Positions 44,022 to 52,019 of a DNA stretch of 64,000 nucleotides are shown piece after piece. Where the stretch lies: contig JAMLJH010000002.1 in NCBI GenBank assembly GCA_023953615.1, forward strand, positions 1 to 64,000, in the 5' to 3' direction. This DNA comes from Verrucomicrobiia bacterium (lineage in GTDB: Bacteria > Verrucomicrobiota > Verrucomicrobiia > Limisphaerales > JADLHS01). Under the pieces are notes generated by a model, which made no database searches, was not told the DNA's origin, and was given only the letters and a program-made list of their open reading frames with translations. The translations under genes were made by a program, and so were the position numbers. Position 1 is the first letter of the stretch. The number at the start of each line of letters is the position of its first letter.

Positions 44022-44360
44022 ATGAACATGAAAGCGACAATTGAAACTGATGAGAAAAATTTCCAATCAGAAGTGCTGGCGGCCACGCAACCTGTAGTCG
44101 TGGATTTCTGGGCGGAGTGGTGCGGCCCCTGCAAAATGTTGGGTCCCGTGCTGGAAGAAGTGGCCCAGGAAAAAAACGGCCAGGCCAAGGTTGTGAAGGT
44201 GAACGTGGACCAAAATCCCGGCCTCGCTTCACAGTACGACATTCGATCCATTCCGACGTTGCTGTATTTCCACGGCGGCAAGCTGCGCGATTTGAGCATC
44301 GGCGTAACCAGCAAAAAGAACATCGTTGATAAAATTGACGCATTAATTTCCGCACCGTGA
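44022..44360 (+). CDS. trxA: Thioredoxin
   Basis: 112 residues, single-domain cytoplasmic thioredoxin. The active site WCGPC is in '[24 protein letters not shown]', the buried Asp is in 'VDFWAEW', and the cis-Pro loop is '[16 protein letters not shown]'. It reduces protein disulfides using thioredoxin reductase. It lies within the Rrf2-controlled unit, 10 bp after the small gene, and its TGA overlaps the GTG of the sigma factor by 4 nt, implying translational coupling. The pairing of thioredoxin with a sigma factor suggests a redox-stress regulon, though how the sigma factor is controlled is not visible. Confidence 0.96.
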   Translation: MNMKATIETDEKNFQSEVLAATQPVVVDFWAEWCGPCKMLGPVLEEVAQEKNGQAKVVKVNVDQNPGLASQYDIRSIPTLLYFHGGKLRDLSIGVTSKKNIVDKIDALISAP

Positions 44361-45400
44361 AAAAGAAAGATTCCAAAATGAAAACTTTAACTGGTCCCAA
44401 GTCCGCGACCAAAACCCGTCGGACACCCGCAAGCCTCCGCAAGATCAGCCGGGCAATCACTGGGTTTACCCCCGTTGCCGTGCCGGGACGACGCGCGGCC
44501 AAAGCGCCCATCCTGCGGGAGACCATTCCCGTCGAGTCGTCGAGTTCCAATGGCGCGCGCGGCGATCTCTTGCAGTTGTATCTCAACGAAATCGGGCGGG
44601 TCAAACTGCTGACGCCGGAGGAAGAAGTCACGCTGGCCAAACGCATCAAACGCGGCGACAAAGCGGCGCGCGAGCACATGATCAAAGCCAACCTGCGGCT
44701 CGTGGTAAAAATCGCCCGGGATTACGAAGGCATGGGTGTGCCGCTGCTGGATTTGATCAACGAAGGCAACATCGGCTTGATGCGCGGAGTGGAAAAGTTT
44801 GATCCGCGCAAAGGGGCCAAACTCTCGACCTATGCGGGTTTGTGGATCAAACAACAAATTCGCCGGGCGCTGGCCAACCAGGCTAAAACCATCCGGTTGC
44901 CGGTACACGTGGTGGATCGCGTCGCGGATTTGCGGCGGGCGGAAATGAAATTGCGCGAAACGCTCAACCGCGAACCAACCGACGAGGAACTGGCGCATGA
45001 AGTCCAATTGGACGAACGCCGGGTGCGCCGTTATCGGCAGGCGGCCAAGGCGCCGCTGTCGTTGGACGCTCCGATTGGCGATGATGATTCCAATCCCATT
45101 TCAGAAGTCGTCGCCGACCCCAATGCGGCGCTGCCGTATGATCGGCTGGTGACGGAAACCGACACCAATCTGGTCCGCGAAGTCATGTCCAACCTGCCGG
45201 AGCGCGAGCACAAGATTCTTTCCTTGCGGTTCGGTTTGAAAGACGGACGCGAACGCACGTTGGAAGAAATCGGCGATCACTTTGGATTGACCCGTGAGCG
45301 CATCCGACAAATCCAGGAACAGGCGCTGAAAAAATTACGCGCCCGGATGGAAGCGCGCGACAAAATGGAAGTCAACGACGCGCTGGCTTTCGTGGCCTGA
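44357..45400 (+). CDS. RNA polymerase sigma-70 family factor (RpoD/RpoS-like)
   Basis: 347 residues from a GTG overlapping the trxA stop; an ATG at 44378 is an alternative. Regions 1.2 to 4.2 are in order: '[22 protein letters not shown]' (1.2), '[37 protein letters not shown]' (2.1-2.2), '[21 protein letters not shown]' (2.3-2.4), region 3 '[21 protein letters not shown]' and a region 4 helix-turn-helix '[27 protein letters not shown]'. The N-terminal 65 residues are basic and lack the long RpoD region 1.1, so it is probably an alternative group 2 sigma. Coupled to thioredoxin and an Rrf2 regulator, it may drive a redox-stress response. Confidence 0.93.
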   Translation: MKKKDSKMKTLTGPKSATKTRRTPASLRKISRAITGFTPVAVPGRRAAKAPILRETIPVESSSSNGARGDLLQLYLNEIGRVKLLTPEEEVTLAKRIKRGDKAAREHMIKANLRLVVKIARDYEGMGVPLLDLINEGNIGLMRGVEKFDPRKGAKLSTYAGLWIKQQIRRALANQAKTIRLPVHVVDRVADLRRAEMKLRETLNREPTDEELAHEVQLDERRVRRYRQAAKAPLSLDAPIGDDDSNPISEVVADPNAALPYDRLVTETDTNLVREVMSNLPEREHKILSLRFGLKDGRERTLEEIGDHFGLTRERIRQIQEQALKKLRARMEARDKMEVNDALAFVA

Positions 45401-45431
45401 GTTAAACCTGAGTTTCAAAAACCTGCTGAAT

Positions 45432-45890
45432 ATGAGCCTAAACTTCAAATCGCCGGATCTGACTCAACATCCACCGCGCAGTCCGCGAGTGCGGCTGGGT
45501 GGTTACGCCCTGTTGCCACGAATGCTCGATAAATGCCGCGCCACCTTGGCTGGCAAGAATGGTGACTACTCATACAACTGTCCGCTGGATCAGGAGCTTC
45601 TGAATTTTCTTGGACTGGATCCGGAAGCGTTGAAACGGGAGGTCGCCACCGGCAAAGGTGATGGCGAGCTGTTGGAATGGATCAAGGCTCATTCCCAGCA
45701 CCAACGTGCGGCGTGGGAAATTGCGCAATGGAGCGCGTATCAAGACACGCGCAGTCCGGAAGGCGATCCCGAAATATTGGAGTGGTTCGCCGAAACCATC
45801 GGTAAGCTGACGGCGACCCGAAAAGATGTTCGCACTTATGCCGAACTGCTGGACCTGGACGATTACGTCAGCTTCGGCGGCCAGGCATAG
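45432..45890 (+). CDS. DUF5069 domain protein (paralogue 2)
   Basis: 152 residues. Matches the DUF5069 pattern: 'PDLTQHPPRSPRVRLGGYALLPRMLDKCRATLAGKNGDYSYNCPLDQELLNFLG' and 'LLEWIKAHSQHQRAAWEIAQWSAYQ'. It is the last gene of the Rrf2/thioredoxin/sigma unit, 31 bp after the sigma stop, so it may be a target or partner in the same response. Its paralogue at 6113 lacks this context and is more diverged. Function unknown; the protein is acidic, soluble and without signal peptide. Confidence 0.85.
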   Translation: MSLNFKSPDLTQHPPRSPRVRLGGYALLPRMLDKCRATLAGKNGDYSYNCPLDQELLNFLGLDPEALKREVATGKGDGELLEWIKAHSQHQRAAWEIAQWSAYQDTRSPEGDPEILEWFAETIGKLTATRKDVRTYAELLDLDDYVSFGGQA

Positions 45891-45929
45891 TAGCCTGCGG
45901 CATCCTCGCGCCACCGCGCGGATTGGAGT

Positions 45930-46397
45930 TCAGTACTTAACGCGATCCGGTTTTTGACTCCACGCGGCAAACACGTCGAGCGCGTCCGCACGTAGCAATT
46001 GGCGCATGGGAATCTGGCGCTTCGCGATCGGCGCGGCCACTTCGTGATAGATCAGCGCGTCATCAAAATCAATCCGCTGCGCGTCCTGGCGGGTGTTGGC
46101 GTAATAAACCTTGCGCAGCCGCGCCCAATAAATGGCGGAAAGACACATCGGACAGGGTTCGCAACTGGTGTACAACTCGCAATCGTTGAGTTGGAAAGTC
46201 CGCAAACGGCGGCACGCATCACGGATCGCCGCGACTTCCGCGTGGGCGGTCGGATCATTTGTCGCCGTCACTTGATTCCAGCCGCGACCCACAATCTTTC
46301 CCTGGCGCACCACCACGGCGCCAAACGGCCCGCCCTGATTGCCCCGCAACGCTTTCCGCGAGAGCCGGATGGCCTCGCGCATGAACTTGGAATTCAT
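45930..46397 (-). CDS. Cytidine/deoxycytidylate deaminase-fold nucleoside (guanine-type) deaminase
   Basis: 155 residues from the ATG at 46397. The zinc-binding motif is complete: HAE in 'TAHAEVAAIRDACRRL' and CxxC in 'YTSCEPCPMCLSAIYWA'. 'GGPFGAVVVRQGKIVGRGWNQV' and the C-terminal end 'KPDRVKY' fit the GuaD-like family that deaminates guanine to xanthine; a tRNA-adenosine deaminase is less likely because the C-terminal tail differs. Its ATG overlaps the stop of the PIG-L gene by 4 nt, so it is translationally coupled to the ROK/PIG-L operon. Soluble, cytoplasmic. Confidence 0.85.
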   Translation of the reverse strand: MNSKFMREAIRLSRKALRGNQGGPFGAVVVRQGKIVGRGWNQVTATNDPTAHAEVAAIRDACRRLRTFQLNDCELYTSCEPCPMCLSAIYWARLRKVYYANTRQDAQRIDFDDALIYHEVAAPIAKRQIPMRQLLRADALDVFAAWSQKPDRVKY

Positions 46398-47251
46398 GGA
46401 AACAACACGGCGGGATTTTCCGTTTGCGCCAGGAATTTGCCTCCCGACCATACCGGCGCAATCCCGCCATTACTCCACTTCCGGATTCGATGAAGCGCCG
46501 CAAAGCGAAAATTCGGAGCCGCGCCGCCCTGCCCGCCCACCAGTTCCGCGCCGCGCCGGACGTTGTCCATCATCCACGCCGGCAGCAAATGGTGATAGGG
46601 ATTACGTTGGACTTCGCCGACGTGAAAACTGGTGCCGGTGATCAAGTCCGCCAGATCGGCGTCACTGAATTCCACCGCGAGGTTGGGATCATCCATCGCG
46701 CCCCAGAATTCGGTTTCCGCCGTATAGCAGGAAAAGCTGGCCGGCAAGGTGCGCAACGCATCCATCACCAGATAATGCACGCCAATGTGCGTTCCGTTCC
46801 AATCGCGCTCATGCGGAAAGATAATCACCTTGGGCTGGTGCTTGGTGAGAATGTCAGCGATCACCTTGACCATGCCTTGCCAATGTGCCGCATCGGTTTG
46901 GCGGGTTTTCGTCGTGACTCGTTCCAGGCCATTCGGGCCGGTCGTCTGCACCTCGAAACCCAGATAGGCGCACGCCTCGCGTAATTCCGCCAGTCGTCCC
47001 GCTTGGCGCTCTTTTTTGCTGCCTTGAGTTACGGCCACGTCCACCACTCGGAATTTGCCTTCGCGCAACAGTCGTAATGCCAGTCCGCCGGAGATGGTTT
47101 CATCATCAGGATGAGGCGCAAAAAACAGGGCGCGCGGCGCGTCTGGCGCGAGCGTTGGGCGCGCGGCGGGCGGAAACCCGCCCAGCGGAATCCCTTTGGC
47201 CGTTTCCATTAAACGAACCGTTTCCGCGACGAATTGATGATAGTTCTTCAT
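46394..47251 (-). CDS. PIG-L family deacetylase
   Basis: 285 residues. The zinc-binding motif is 'ALFFAPHPDDETISGGLALRLL' (PHPDDE) and the HxxH ligand pair lies in 'FPHERDWNGTHIGVHYLVM'. Family members remove N-acetyl groups from GlcNAc-containing conjugates. The gene starts 2 bp after the ROK-like gene stop and its stop overlaps the deaminase ATG, so the three form one operon. The pairing with a sugar-kinase-like protein suggests salvage of an amino sugar; the substrate cannot be read. Confidence 0.9.
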   Translation of the reverse strand: MKNYHQFVAETVRLMETAKGIPLGGFPPAARPTLAPDAPRALFFAPHPDDETISGGLALRLLREGKFRVVDVAVTQGSKKERQAGRLAELREACAYLGFEVQTTGPNGLERVTTKTRQTDAAHWQGMVKVIADILTKHQPKVIIFPHERDWNGTHIGVHYLVMDALRTLPASFSCYTAETEFWGAMDDPNLAVEFSDADLADLITGTSFHVGEVQRNPYHHLLPAWMMDNVRRGAELVGGQGGAAPNFRFAALHRIRKWSNGGIAPVWSGGKFLAQTENPAVLFP

Positions 47252-47253
47252 GA

Positions 47254-48663
47254 TTATTTTCCTTTGAGGTCCGGCAAACTGGCCGCCGCAATCGCTTGTC
47301 CGTGCCGCTTGTCCTTTTCATCAGGAATATGAAACGCAATCTGCCCGGCCAGTTCCGGAAATTCCACCTGCAGGACTTTGCGCGCCTCGGACAAAATCAA
47401 ATCGCCGCCCGCGCCCGAGGTGACTCGTCCCAAGATCAACACGTGATGCAGATCGTAAAAATCGGCGAAGTGCGCGATGCCATAACCCAGATACACGCCG
47501 ATGGTCTGATAGATTTTGCGCGCGCGCTCGTCCCCTTGCAACATCAGCGCCTGCACCCGTTTGAGCTGCTCCGGCAACGGCAGGTCCTGCGGCACTTCAA
47601 TTCCCGCCGGGGCCAACAAACGGCCGACGCATTGTTGTGAAAAATACTGCACGCCGCAGCCGTAATCACCGGACCACTCATCACAAGGCGCTTCGGGATG
47701 ATAATCCACCGGCACGAACGCCAGTTCGTTCAACCAGGTGGTGATATTGCCCTCGGCATTGACCCAGCCGCCCGCGGTGCTGGTGCCGAGTGAAATGCCC
47801 AACACCGAATTCACGCCCAGCGACATCGAAGCGGCCAGCGCCGTGACTTCACCATCGTTCACCACTTCCAACGGAACGCGCCATTGCTTCTGGATATCGA
47901 GGAACATGTCGCGCACGCGGCGTTGGAATACGTCTGGCGGCACCCCGCGAAACAGCGACGCCACCTTCACCCGGTTGTTCACATAAACACCCGCCGCGCT
48001 GCCTCCGATGGCATCCACGCGCGGCAGATGCGCCGCCGCTTTACGCAAGGAATCCATGATTCCATCGAAGTGATATTGCGGATCGCTTTGGAAATAGGGA
48101 TTCCACTCCGTCTCCTCGCTGAAAACCACCTTACCATCAATCACCGCCGCCGCTTTCCGATCGCTTCCCCCCAAATCGAACCCAATCCGGCAACCGTCCA
48201 GGTGGCGTCCGAGTGCTTGTGTAAAGGACCGCTCCGGGGGCAGCTCGTTTTGATGCACCACTTCGATCGGATGATCAAACATGCGTTGGCCGACCGTTTC
48301 CGAATCGAACTTGCCCGTGGCGGACTCGCGATAGTGCGCGGCCAGCCGGGTCGCCAGCCGGGCCGGGCCGTTCAGGTGAATCCGCCAACCGCCCCGCGAC
48401 CAAAGCAGAAATTTCGTGATGCGTTCCAAGTGTTCGTAATTGGCGTCGTCCTGATTCGCCGCCTCCGGAAAAATCTCGGTTTGAAAGTGATAAACCGCTC
48501 CATCGGTCTGCTCCAACGCCAGGCGCACGGACTGCGGGGGACCGGCTTGCCGGGCGGCGGCGCGGAACGCGCGCCCGGCCAGAGCGGCGGGACGAAATTG
48601 AGCGTCCAACACCGGCACACAACGCGGAGCGACCAACGGAAGACAAGTTTGCTTAGTTGCCAT
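47254..48663 (-). CDS. ROK-like sugar kinase/ASKHA-fold protein
   Basis: 469 residues, longer than a usual ROK kinase because of an N-terminal domain of about 165 residues. The ATPase part begins at 'GCRIGFDLGGSDRKAAAVIDG' (phosphate loop 1) and includes 'VDAIGGSAAGVYVNN', 'EVVNDGEVTALA' (catalytic Asp), 'LGISLGTSTAGGWV' (phosphate 2) and 'ILGRVTSGAGGDLI'. The zinc-type CxCGxxGC motif of many ROK proteins is not evident, although 'EWSGDYGCGVQYFS' sits in the right place. Likely phosphorylates a sugar or amino sugar in step with the PIG-L deacetylase downstream. Confidence 0.82.
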   Translation of the reverse strand: MATKQTCLPLVAPRCVPVLDAQFRPAALAGRAFRAAARQAGPPQSVRLALEQTDGAVYHFQTEIFPEAANQDDANYEHLERITKFLLWSRGGWRIHLNGPARLATRLAAHYRESATGKFDSETVGQRMFDHPIEVVHQNELPPERSFTQALGRHLDGCRIGFDLGGSDRKAAAVIDGKVVFSEETEWNPYFQSDPQYHFDGIMDSLRKAAAHLPRVDAIGGSAAGVYVNNRVKVASLFRGVPPDVFQRRVRDMFLDIQKQWRVPLEVVNDGEVTALAASMSLGVNSVLGISLGTSTAGGWVNAEGNITTWLNELAFVPVDYHPEAPCDEWSGDYGCGVQYFSQQCVGRLLAPAGIEVPQDLPLPEQLKRVQALMLQGDERARKIYQTIGVYLGYGIAHFADFYDLHHVLILGRVTSGAGGDLILSEARKVLQVEFPELAGQIAFHIPDEKDKRHGQAIAAASLPDLKGK

Positions 48664-48754
48664 GCTCTTCTTTTAGGCGACTCGTTCACCTACTTCAAGC
48701 AATTCACGCGCGCCGGCCGAGAACCGGTCAAGCAACGGCGCGAGCGATTGCGCC

Positions 48755-49225
48755 TCAAACCACCAGCACCGGACACGGCGCGTGACGAATAATTTTCTGC
48801 GCCGTCTCGCTCAACGAGGTATAGCCGCCACCCGCGCCAATCACCACCAGGTCCGCGCCCAAAGCCTGCGCGGATTCCGTCACCTCGAAGAAGGCCAGAC
48901 CGTTGCGGATCGAAGTTTCCACCAACCGACACTTTCCGAGCATCTGCCGCCCCAACGTGCTCAGTTCCAATTTGGCTTCGGCATAATCTTCCAGTTCCGA
49001 ACGCGTGGTGTGCCGTTGCGGCTGCCCGGTGGTTCGACTCGGGAAAGACGGCTCCACGACATGCACCAGCATCAACGACGCATCACACCGCACCGCCAGT
49101 TCGGCGGCGCAGGCCAGCACCGCTTCGTCTTCCGTGGAAAACTTCACTCCCACCATAATGCGACGGAAGCGCGACTCGGCCGGCGCACCGGACCTTCCCG
49201 CTCGGGACGAAATAACCGCTTTCAT
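48755..49225 (-). CDS. Universal stress protein (UspA family)
   Basis: 156 residues from the ATG at 49225. The core 'RRIMVGVKFSTEDEAVLACAAELAVRCDASLMLVHVVEPS' and the ATP-binding loop 'VVIGAGGGYTSLSETAQKIIRHAPCPVLVV' (G2xG9xG(S/T)-like) identify a UspA domain. It probably binds ATP and supports stress survival. It lies 91 bp upstream of the ROK/PIG-L operon on the same strand, and a divergent AraC-type regulator starts nearby, so both may be controlled from the region 49226-49358. Confidence 0.9.
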   Translation of the reverse strand: MKAVISSRAGRSGAPAESRFRRIMVGVKFSTEDEAVLACAAELAVRCDASLMLVHVVEPSFPSRTTGQPQRHTTRSELEDYAEAKLELSTLGRQMLGKCRLVETSIRNGLAFFEVTESAQALGADLVVIGAGGGYTSLSETAQKIIRHAPCPVLVV

Positions 49226-49358
49226 AAACACCTTGTCATTTAGTGAAAGCCTAAGTTCACCGGCCTTCACCGGCTCCACTTCTCTTGTCGTTTTATCATC
49301 CTCTTTTGTGGGCGTTTCGCGGCTTGTCGCGCTTCGGGGTTCTGGCTACGTTGCCGCT

Positions 49359-50246
49359 GTGGAAAGCGGTGAAAAAAAGAAATTCATTGAGGCACTGTCG
49401 CAGTCCCAGATTTATCAGGACTACGAACGCGCCTTCACCAAGGCAACCGGCCTGCCGCTTAGCCTGCGTTCCGCGGATTCCTTTCAACGCGCCCACGATG
49501 GCAAAAAATCTGAGAACCCGTTCTGCCTGTTGATGGCGGGAAGCAACCGCACCTGCGCGGCCTGCCTGGAAACGCAACAGAAAATCGTGGACACGGCCAG
49601 ATCCGGCCCGCACACGGTGAAATGTTTTGCCGGTTTGTGCGATACGGGCGTGCCGGTTTCCGTGGGCGATGAAATCCTCGGCTTTCTACAAACCGGCCAG
49701 ATTTTTTTGCAACGCCCGACCAAGGCGCGCTTTGCCAGGACCGCGAAACAACTGGCGAAATGGGGTTGGAATTCCGATCTGAGCCAGCTCGAGGAGGCGT
49801 ACTTCCAGACGCGCGTCATTCCGCCTCAACAATACGAATCGGTGCTACGCTTGCTGACCATCTTTGCCCAGCACCTCGCGTTGGTCAGCAACCAACTGCT
49901 CACGCGCCGCGCCAACTCCGAACCGCCGACCATCACCAAGGCCAAGCAGTTCATCAGTGAACATCAAACCGAGGAGATTTCGCTGAGCGATGTCGCCAAA
50001 GCCGTGAATACCAGCACGTTCTACTTCTGCAAAATGTTCAAAAAGGCGACCGGCCTGAACTTCACGGATTACCTTTCACGCGTGCGCGTGGAAAAAGCGA
50101 AAAACCTCCTGCTGAATCCCAACCTGCGCATCAGTGAAGTCGCGTTCGCCGTTGGCTTCCAATCACTAAGCCATTTCAATCGCGTCTTTCGTCGAATTGC
50201 CGGAGAACCTCCCACGCAATACCGCGAAAAGCTGCCCAAAAATTGA
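49359..50246 (+). CDS. AraC-family regulator with PocR-like sensor domain
   Basis: About 295 residues from a GTG at 49359; the frame is open far upstream but that sequence is antisense to the UspA gene, and other near-cognate starts exist between 49302 and 49360. Residues 20-180 form a PocR-type ligand-binding domain: 'GLPLSLRSADSFQ', the CxxC of 'NRTCAACLETQQKI', 'KCFAGLCDTGVPVSVGDEILGFLQTGQIF'. The last 100 residues are an AraC helix-turn-helix pair ('ISLSDVAKAVNTSTFYFCKMFKKATG', 'RISEVAFAVGFQSLSHFNRVFRRIAGEPPTQYR'). PocR domains bind small hydrocarbon-like ligands or metal clusters. It may control the divergent UspA gene or downstream genes. Confidence 0.85.
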   Translation: MESGEKKKFIEALSQSQIYQDYERAFTKATGLPLSLRSADSFQRAHDGKKSENPFCLLMAGSNRTCAACLETQQKIVDTARSGPHTVKCFAGLCDTGVPVSVGDEILGFLQTGQIFLQRPTKARFARTAKQLAKWGWNSDLSQLEEAYFQTRVIPPQQYESVLRLLTIFAQHLALVSNQLLTRRANSEPPTITKAKQFISEHQTEEISLSDVAKAVNTSTFYFCKMFKKATGLNFTDYLSRVRVEKAKNLLLNPNLRISEVAFAVGFQSLSHFNRVFRRIAGEPPTQYREKLPKN

Positions 50247-50352
50247 TCGCCGCGGCGGCCCGCAGACCTCCATTAGCCACGTGCATCAGCTGCCGACAAT
50301 TTAAGCGGCGTTTTTCCAGATGCATTCGGATGGCAACGTGCGAGATTGCCTC
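50247..50352. other. Short intergenic stretch before small ORF
   Basis: Nothing recognised. The whole gap between the AraC gene and the flavin enzyme (50247-50739) is 493 bp and contains only the small open frame listed next; 50584-50739 holds no visible feature. Confidence 0.4.
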
Positions 50353-50583
50353 ATGAAAAGCCTGCCCCCGCATTACGATGACCAGGCCACCGGCGCGAGG
50401 TTCCTGCGCGCTTCCGTGTTGACCACTGAAACGACGACCTTGTCCAGCGACGAATCCGAACGGCACCACGAGGCGCTGCCGCTGGAAAAAACCTTGCAGC
50501 ATCAGGCCGCCGCCATGAGTGATCTCCTCGCGGAAATTTTGGAACGTCCGATGACGCCGCGGTTCTGGGGCATCAATGAATAA
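50353..50583 (+). CDS. Possible small protein of 76 residues
   Basis: Open frame from an ATG at 50353 (or 50320) to TAA at 50583. Third codon positions are G/C rich like neighbouring genes, and the sequence is acidic and polar: 'MKSLPPHYDDQATGARFLRA', 'LTTETTTLSSDESERHHEAL', 'MSDLLAEILERPMTPRFWG'. No family, signal or membrane segment. It lies between the AraC gene and the flavin-enzyme gene on the same strand, so it may belong to either unit. Composition supports coding; no homology was recognised, so it stays uncertain. Confidence 0.45.
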   Translation: MKSLPPHYDDQATGARFLRASVLTTETTTLSSDESERHHEALPLEKTLQHQAAAMSDLLAEILERPMTPRFWGINE

Positions 50584-50739
50584 GGTCCGGCGGTAAGCCG
50601 GGCGTTGAAACTTGTTTTGCCGCCAAAACGAGCGCGGGAGGTAATGCAACTATTCACTCACCAAGGCCCGCCCGATTCGGAATTACTTGAAAAATCTCGT
50701 CTCGCGTCCATCATGTCGCCCGAACGCGTTCATTAAGAC

Positions 50740-51996
50740 ATGACCCAGCAAGCTACCCGCAGCGCACGAAACGTGGCCATTATTGGCGGCGGACCTGCCG
50801 CCGGCACTTTGGCGATCCAACTCATCCGCTCCGGCTTTCGCGTGGCGCTCTGGCACAAACCCAAAGCCGCGCCGTTGATTGTGGGCGAATCCCTCGTGCC
50901 GGCGCTCATTCCGATGCTGCGCCAATTGGGAATCGAAGATGAAGTCCGTGGCTACAGCGTTTTGAAACCGGGGGCCACGTTCAACCTGGGAGCGGAGCAA
51001 TCCTTTTCTTTCTCCTTTGAAACTTTGCACGGGCTGCCTCGCTACGCCTACAACGTGCCGCGCGAAAAATTCGACGCCACTCTACTGGCGGCCGCCAAAA
51101 AAGCCGGAGCAGCCGTCTTCGAGTCTCCCGCGCAAGTCACTGCGGATCCCAAGACTGACCGCGTTGCTCTTGCGCCGGAAACCTTGGCCGCCACCAACGG
51201 GTTCTTTACAGCACAACCGGATTGGATCGTGGACGCCACCGGACGCTTTCGGTTGCTGCCCAACCTGCTTGGCATTTCCAGTCAGGAAGGCAATCGGAAA
51301 GACGCGGCATTGTTCGCGCACGTGGACTGCGCGCACCTCGACCACGAGGGGCACGTCCACACGACGCGCATGGATCGCGGCTGGAGCTGGCGCATTCCCC
51401 TGCCGGGGCGCGTCAGCTTGGGCATGGTGGTGCCGGCCGAGCATCTGTCGCAATTCGGCGCCACCCCCGAAGATCAATATGACGGGTTGTGCCAGCGCGA
51501 TTCACAGTTGCGCCTCGTCGCCGGCCATTCGCGGCGCCTGACGCCCGTGATGAAATACGCGAGCTACCAGCTCGTTTCCGAACGCATGTTTGGCGCGAAT
51601 TGGGTCCTGGTGGGCGATACGGCCGGTTTCGTGGACCCCGTATTTTCCAGCGGACTTTTCCTCGGCATGAACGGGGCCTTTCTGCTGGCCCGCGCGCTGG
51701 CCAAAGGTTCGACGGAGGCGTTGCAACATTATGAGCGCGAACTCAAACACCATTTGAAAACCTGGCAAGGCATCGTGGAGTATTGGTACAACGGACGCTT
51801 GTTCACCTGCTTCAAAGTCGGTCAAAAACGCCGCGACACGCTGTTGGTAAAATTGATCTTCCCGCACATGAACAAGCACATGGGGCGCATCTTCGCGGGC
51901 GCCGCTTCCAACTCTGCCTACAGCGTCGGCTTGCTGCGGTTCGCCATGAAATACGCGCTGGAAGATGAAAACCCGGACGACCTGAAAGTCCGTTAG
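50740..51996 (+). CDS. FAD-dependent oxidoreductase, halogenase/flexirubin-cluster type (first of two)
   Basis: 418 residues. FAD-binding Rossmann start 'NVAIIGGGPAAGTLAIQLI', then 'IVGESLVPALIPMLRQLG', 'DWIVDATGRFRLLPNLLG', the flavin-halogenase-type tryptophan motif WxWxIP in 'RGWSWRIPLPGRVSLGMVV', and the second FAD motif 'GDTAGFVDPVFSSGLFLGM'. The last ~110 residues are helical. Enzymes of this family in aryl-polyene/flexirubin gene clusters hydroxylate or halogenate aromatic rings; the substrate is probably phenolic. It is transcribed away from the methyltransferase, second flavin enzyme and ammonia-lyase on the minus strand; the tail-to-tail gap is 23 bp. Confidence 0.82.
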   Translation: MTQQATRSARNVAIIGGGPAAGTLAIQLIRSGFRVALWHKPKAAPLIVGESLVPALIPMLRQLGIEDEVRGYSVLKPGATFNLGAEQSFSFSFETLHGLPRYAYNVPREKFDATLLAAAKKAGAAVFESPAQVTADPKTDRVALAPETLAATNGFFTAQPDWIVDATGRFRLLPNLLGISSQEGNRKDAALFAHVDCAHLDHEGHVHTTRMDRGWSWRIPLPGRVSLGMVVPAEHLSQFGATPEDQYDGLCQRDSQLRLVAGHSRRLTPVMKYASYQLVSERMFGANWVLVGDTAGFVDPVFSSGLFLGMNGAFLLARALAKGSTEALQHYERELKHHLKTWQGIVEYWYNGRLFTCFKVGQKRRDTLLVKLIFPHMNKHMGRIFAGAASNSAYSVGLLRFAMKYALEDENPDDLKVR

Positions 51997-52019
51997 GACC
52001 GGAATCCCAATCGCGCCGC

